Shown here piece by piece: positions 1 through 64,000 of a DNA stretch of 64,000 nt. The notes under the pieces are model-generated. The model did not search any database, was not told the DNA's origin, and saw only the letters and a list, made by a program, of their open reading frames with translations. The number at the start of each line of letters is the position of its first letter. The stretch's first letter is position 1. The DNA is from Centropus unirufus. Its lineage: Eukaryota > Chordata > Aves > Cuculiformes > Centropidae. A program made the position numbers and the translations under genes. The stretch is taken from contig VYZI01000068.1 in the NCBI GenBank assembly GCA_013397695.1, forward strand, positions 1,384,637 to 1,448,636, given 5' to 3'.

Positions 1-3000
1 TAGATGCATTCTGGGAGGGAGGAGGCAGGAGCACACAGCTCAAATGGAGGAAAGGACCAGACAAACCTCCTATTTCAGAGGCAACTGGCTGGTAGGTCAG
101 CAGCATCACAAGGGGTGCTTGTGAATGAAGTTTCACATGCCCACAACTTCAGAAGCAAGTGGGCATCACGGCGTTCCCTCCGAGGTGGTATGGAGAATGG
201 TTTGCACACCACCTCAGCACAAGACTGAGTGATACATTTTCTGATCTTGGTGCAAAACAACCAATGGCAAAATTAAAAATTTATCATGTTCTATCCAGTA
301 TTTCGAGCGCAGGCCTTTTCCTACCAAAGACCACCTCACTTTCCTACTGAAAAGAATATAATACAAATATATTCAATTTCTTGGGGGGCTTATAGAAGGA
401 TTCACTGTAAGCAGGAAAGAATTACACTTGGGAATTTTCGGGGTTCTTAAGATGGTGTTTACATGCATTTTATGTGTATTTTAGCTGTAGTAGTTGAATG
501 TGGTCTATCTACTCTATTTAATGTAAAAAAAAGCCATTGTTTGCTGTTTCGTCTTGGTAACTTCCATCCCAAAAGACTACCCAGTATATGTGGCTGCTTT
601 TTAGCATGCAGTGCAAGTTGCATTTTGTATGTAAACGTCCTTGCATTCTCTGTGTTCTTATAAAAGGATGAGTTCTACCTCAGCCGGTAATACATAAACC
701 ACTCCTCATTCAGTGGGAATAACATGCCTGGTGGTTGCTGAGGTTGGAAATGACTTTTAAGGGGGCATCATGTATCATTGTAACGTGGTGCCATCCTGAA
801 GCTTAATAGGCACTACAACATCCTTTTGTTTTCATGTTTCCCTGAACACTCAGTTCTGTGACAGGTGGCTGAGAAAAGCTATTCCTGTGTAAATTTACCC
901 AGTTATGTTTGTGTAGCAACCCTGAAAAAACATTAATATATTAACCATTAAAACCAGCTGACAATCTTTGGAGAAGTGCTTTAGTGTGCCTGTGTGAAGA
1001 GGGGGGTTGACTGATATGTTATTTTTTCAATAAATTATGAATATTGTATTTAGTTAATGTCTGCAAACGTGATATCATAGGCATTCCTCACTGCATATTC
1101 AACATAGTCTATTTTATTATGTTGTATTAATGATTTCACAACAGCAAAGAGGTGGAGGACGGAAATTAATTTTTGGTTAGCATTTTGTAAGCATTGGTGG
1201 TGCAAAATGTTTACATTGTTTTATTGAAAAATTATAATTTTGGATATTAAATGCAGAATTAGCTTTGCTGATCTTTACTGCTTATCTCTAGCGGGTATTC
1301 ATATCATGGGAGTTTCCAGCATGAATAAACACAGAATATACAATTGAAGGCAGCACTTCAAACAAGAAATAGGGATGTTTAGCTTAGTGATTAAATATGG
1401 AAATGTTATTACTGAGAGTCCATTCTTCTGAATTTTTCTGATGTTTTTTTATAGCTCAGAAAGCTATGGGCTCTTTCAGATTAATCAAAACTTTCTTTAT
1501 TCATATTTTGTGGTTGTAGGTTTTGGCTCCAAATTCAGCCTACCTATTCATCCAAGATTTGGAAGACATTTCTGTAGAATGTATTATAGCTACAGAGACT
1601 CAAACAGAGTAAACTCATGATATAAAAGGGCCTCTTTGCCATCTCCGAATTGGGTGGGTAAGAAAACAAAAATAAAATGATGCCTTGAGGTTGGAAAACA
1701 TTTTCAAGATTTTTAAAAAACTGTTAAATAAATGTATCTCCAGACTAAAGAGGCCACTATGGAATCTGTTAATCAGAGGCGATTTCACTGTATCACGCGT
1801 TTTAACCTTTTCTTTGCCAGTCCTGAACTTCTAGTATGTAATGAAAATATCTACCATTGAGTATATGTATGTATTATATAGCTGCCATAGCAACAATGTT
1901 GAAAATACTGCATGAAATGAAATTTTAAGATTTGTAAGGATACTATAAATAAGAGGTATAGAATGGGCAAGTTGTTCACAGTGGATGAGAAATCTATTGC
2001 ATAAGGAAAACATATTCTTTCCAAAGGACGCCTGAAGCACCTGCATGTAGTTGTGTGGTCTTTAAATTTCCTGAGCGGTGTCTTGACACAGTGATTTGTT
2101 CACACTCATCATGCAAGCAGTCAGATTTTTCTATTTTAGGGACAATTAGATGCCAATTTCTGCCAGGCCTTTCATCTTTATTCAGTTTTTCATACTCAGT
2201 ACTTATCATTAGTAATGCAGTAAATAGTAATCAATTCCACTTTGAGTTTTCTCAGATCTCCAAGCCCCAGGTATAATTTTCTGTTGTTTCTGCCATTCAC
2301 TGCTGGGGTACAATGGGTTGCTCTGATGGGGGCATCTGGGGGTGCATGTGCAGACTCTCGGTTCCACGGGGTCAGCTTAGGTCCAGCCAGGCTGAGCAGT
2401 TGCTGCAGGCAGCGTCAGAGTGAGCCAAGGAAAAGGCAGCCACTGCAGCAACGCGAACAGGGGGGTGAGGAAGAATCAGAGGTAGCTGAAGCAGCAGGTG
2501 CTGACTGGCAAAAGTGTGAGGAGAGGTGAAGCAGGAGGAACAACAATAGGTACAGGATGGGGTGGATGGAAGAAAAAGGCCTTGGTTAAAGCCCGAGACT
2601 GGAGACATTGAGAAGTTACGGCAGCAGAACCCTTCTTGGCTTTTGGTAGGGGTACTTGGCTGGTTTCCATCCTAGGGTTGTCTTCTGCTGGGACCAAGTC
2701 TGTTGCATGGCGTGTGAACCATTTCTTTAGGTGAATGTAGCACTTTTGGGAAGCCCTGGTCTGGTTACCTGTTCAAGACATGAGTTGTACGGCCTTGTCA
2801 AAATGGAGGGATCTTCACTGGCCTAGAAACAGTCCCTGAGGAACATCAGGAGCTGAACTGTTTGCAAGGTGTGTGTTCTTTTCCAGAGATAGGCACCAGG
2901 TGATGAGGACATTTTCAGGAGTGCAGTTCCAGACCTGGGTTCCCAGGGCATATTTTGTCTTATTTAGCTGTGTCCACCTTTCAGATAAGCATGTAATGAG

Positions 3001-5402
3001 GAATCCCACACCTCAGTGCTGCCAGAAACATTGAATATATTTCTGCGAGGATTTTAGATACTACTCTGAATGCCAAGCATTGCAGTGTCAGGCACTGGAA
3101 CACAAAGCTTCTGGATGCCACAGCCCCTTTCATTGTGGCAATACTAGTCTTCAGTAGCAGAATCAAACATTTAATAGGAAAAAAGATAGTGTGTTGAGTT
3201 TTTTTCCTAACCTGCACAAATTCTCAGGACATTGATTGTCCAGGACACATGAAAACTTAAGAATCTTATAAATAAATCAAATGCTACTTTTGAAGTATTA
3301 TCTGCTGTCCTTTTCAGTGTTTGGCAACAGAAAAAAAAGCGCTGTTGTCCCCCCATGAGGCACAGCCAGGTAGGGTAGCACCAAGTTACTGATAGAGGAG
3401 GAGGAGGAGGACTGTGGGTTGATGTTGTGTGTCTGTTTCTGGGCTACAAGATTTCGCTGTGTCTGCTCATTACCAATAATCTGTCATAAAATTCATAGGT
3501 TTTGTGCCCTTAATGTAACTTGAGGGAGTTCCTTTAGACATTAGAGACAATAATGAAGAATATCGATGACTGTCCTGAATAAATCCGTGACTCAGTATAA
3601 AGCGTTTTGTTGATATTTCTGTTTGGGGGGTAGTCAGGGGATACTGCAGTGGCTCTGCAGTCTGCCTCCCCACCAGCTGGCATTGCAAGTGGATCAGCAT
3701 CATTCATCTCAAAATCAGTCAGCAGATTATACTGGACAGCATTTTCTCCATCGAGAAACATGAAATAAAAAGAAATCTTTGGGCTGCCTGAAGTCTTTCC
3801 ATTCCATCGTCCCAGCAGCTTTACGGATTTCTTTGTTTTGCATCTCACACCCCCTGGCAGTGATGGTGTTTTGCCTGATACTTTAACAGATGCTGGTGGG
3901 TGCCGTAGTTTGCTGAAAGCCGAACAGAAAGTCTCATGCTAGGCTGGTGGGAGAGCCCTGATCTTGCAGCTGTAAGGGTAGGATTAATGATTTGCAGAAG
4001 AATAATGCACTGGCTCATTTCAGTCGCGAGCAGCGGTACTACAATTCAGTGCGGATTGGTGCCAGTGATGGTGACATGTTTTTCAGACTGCCATCTGCCT
4101 CCATGTATTGTTTATTTCCATTGCGGTTTAGGAGATTCATGTTTTGCATGCTGTTGCATGTATCTGGAATACTAGATTGTATTTCCTGGGTAAGGAATTG
4201 GTTGGATGGCCTCATTCAAAGAGTAGTGGTTCATGGCTTGATGTCCAGATAGAGATCCGTGACAAATGGTGTCTCTCAGGGGTCCATCCTGGACCAGCAC
4301 TCTTCAGGATTTTCATCAATGATACAGACTGCAAGATCGAGTTCACCCTCAGGAAATTTGCTGATGACACCAAGCTGAGTGGTGCAGTTGTCACACCAGA
4401 AGGACGGGATCTCATCCAGAGGGAGCTTGACAAATTGGAGAAGTGGGCCTGTGTGAACCTCCTGAGGTTCAACAAGGCCAAGTGCAAGGTCCTATACCGG
4501 GGTCGGGGAAATCCATAGTTTCAATACAGGATGGGGGATGACGTGACTGAGAGCAGCCCTGCCAAGGACTCAGGGGTGCTGAATGATGAGAAGCTCAACA
4601 TGAGCCAGCAACGAACGCTCACAGCCCAGAAGGCCAAACGTATTCTAGGCTGCATCTAAAAAAGCGTGGCCAGCAGGGTGAGGGAGGGGATTCTGCCCCT
4701 CTGCTCCTCTCTTATATGATCCCAGCTGGAGTATTGTGTCCAGTTCTGGAATCCCCAACATAAGAAGGACATGGAACTGCTGAATGGGTCCAGAGGAGGA
4801 CCACAAAGGTGATCAGGGGGCTGGAGCACCTCTGCTATGAGGACAGATGGAGAGAGTCGGGGCTGTTCAGCCTGGAGAAGGCTGCAGGGTGACCTTATAA
4901 TGGCCTTCCAGTACCTGAAAGGAGAATACAGGAAAGCTGGGGAAGGACTTTTTAGGATGTGTTGCAATAGAACAAGGGGGAATGGCTTAAAAATGGAGAG
5001 GGGAAGATTTAAACTAAACATTAGGAAGAAATTCTTCACAATCAGGGCGTTACAGCAGGAGGGTACATCATGTAGCTAAATAAGAGCTCCTTGGTTATGT
5101 ATTAGAGGAAATACCAGGTTCTTTTTAGGATTTTGAAAGAATTAATTGTCAGTGTGAGCACAGAGTAATTTAGGTGTAATAAATAGTTAATCCTTTTCTT
5201 TCTTGGAGACACTAAGACGCTAAAGACACTCTGTCAGTATTAGGTCATATGAGGTCTCCTTTGCATATGAAACAAACAGCATGAAACTGGTCAGGAGGAA
5301 AATTATGTGAGTGAAAATCTAACAGAAAAATAATAGGAGAGTTGATAGAGTATACCAGGGTATTGCTCTGAAGTAATACATATTTAATATGTTTTGTTTT
5401 AG
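1..5402 (+). other. FRY: 3' part of a FRY intron upstream of the first exon here
   Basis: Non-coding. I looked for the expected preceding FRY exon (the segment ending in ...MAEPL) and did not find it, so it lies upstream of the window. The only element I can name is the CR1 fragment at about 4180-5075. A GC-richer patch at about 2300-2700 has short open frames on both strands that resemble nothing known to me. The rest is AT-rich and unremarkable. The intron ends with a pyrimidine-rich acceptor (AG at 5401-5402). Confidence 0.8.
4180..5075 (+). mobile_element. CR1 non-LTR retrotransposon fragment (ORF2 reverse transcriptase, C-terminal part)
   Basis: The plus strand reads as the C-terminal half of a CR1 reverse transcriptase. 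It has WLDG-like and SGVHPGPALF-like stretches, the RT catalytic motif F-A-D-D at 4357-4368 followed by TKLSG, then RELDKLEKWACVNLLRFNKA, and further on GLFSLEK-like and GDLI-AFQYLKGEYRKAGEG stretches near 4860-4950. A stop at 4516-4518 and later frame changes show it is dead. It is 5'-truncated, as is usual for CR1. It also breaks off near 5075 without the expected CR1 3' end and short terminal repeat, so the 3' side is deleted or too diverged to read. It lies in an intron in the same orientation as FRY. Confidence 0.9.
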
Positions 5403-63573
<58,171 letters not shown>

Positions 63574-64000
63574 GTATGACATAAACATACTTTTCAGTTA
63601 TGTTCTCCATCTCTTTGAAAAAACAGTCTCTTATTCTGCACATGTTCAGATGTGTGTATAATCAAAGTGGGAGTTTCTGGGCTTTGTCACACTTCTAGAT
63701 TACAGTTCTTTTTGATTCCTAATGTTTCATATGCTCTGTATATGCATGCTTAATTTTCTCAGCTATTTTAAAGGCTGTTGCCACTGTTTGGTGCCGTTTA
63801 GAACTCATGTGAGGTGGTTCTTCTACCCCTGTTTTTTCAGAAAAAGTCATCATCAGTGCTGTGGTCACATATACACTAAGGCAGCAGAGTTTCCTGAAAA
63901 CTGAGATCCTTGTGGCAATTCTGTTTCCAAAGGCCTAATGCTGTTTCCAAACTGCAGTAGTGAAAGAGAGAGCAACCCCAAATTCAAACTTGCCAATGTT

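Overview
This is vertebrate nuclear DNA, almost certainly from a bird. It is AT-rich and intron-dominated, it carries two pieces of CR1 (the dominant avian LINE), and one intron holds a decayed avian-type hepadnavirus. From memory, an endogenous hepadnavirus in an intron of FRY is reported as an orthologous insertion of Neoaves (called eZHBV_C, later eAHBV-FRY), which would place the source in Neoaves rather than among fowl or ducks. I could not verify the species or that match.

The whole window lies inside one plus-strand gene, FRY (Furry homolog), a very large armadillo/HEAT-like scaffold protein that works with NDR/LATS-family kinases and MOB proteins. I place 32 coding exons between 5403 and 63573. 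They join into 4,318 nt (1,439 codons plus one base) with no stop and consistent phases, so the gene looks functional. The first exon here corresponds roughly to residue 90 of the human protein. The true start, promoter, C-terminal half and 3' end lie outside. Thirty-one introns are complete. Thirty read as GT-AG and one, after exon 28 (56197-56514), as GC-AG.

Layout: 1-5402 is the tail of an upstream intron with a CR1 copy at about 4180-5075. The intron 5457-14248 holds an oppositely oriented CR1 (about 8836-9310) and two related copies of an unrecognised repeat in opposite orientation (about 9560-9780 and 13390-13690). Exons 2-9 lie at 14249-23538, with a stem-loop-like inverted repeat near 17074-17208. 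The intron 23539-27442 contains the hepadnavirus relic (about 24430-26895), in the same orientation as FRY. Core-like, polymerase-like and preS/S-like segments can all be read, broken by frameshifts, stops and deletions. Exons 10-32 fill the rest, with a tetranucleotide microsatellite at 32039-32102 and a 476-bp assembly gap at 36863-37338 that falls wholly within an intron.

The remaining intronic DNA holds nothing I can name. I recognise no RNA gene, CRISPR array, bacterial-type operon or second protein-coding gene.
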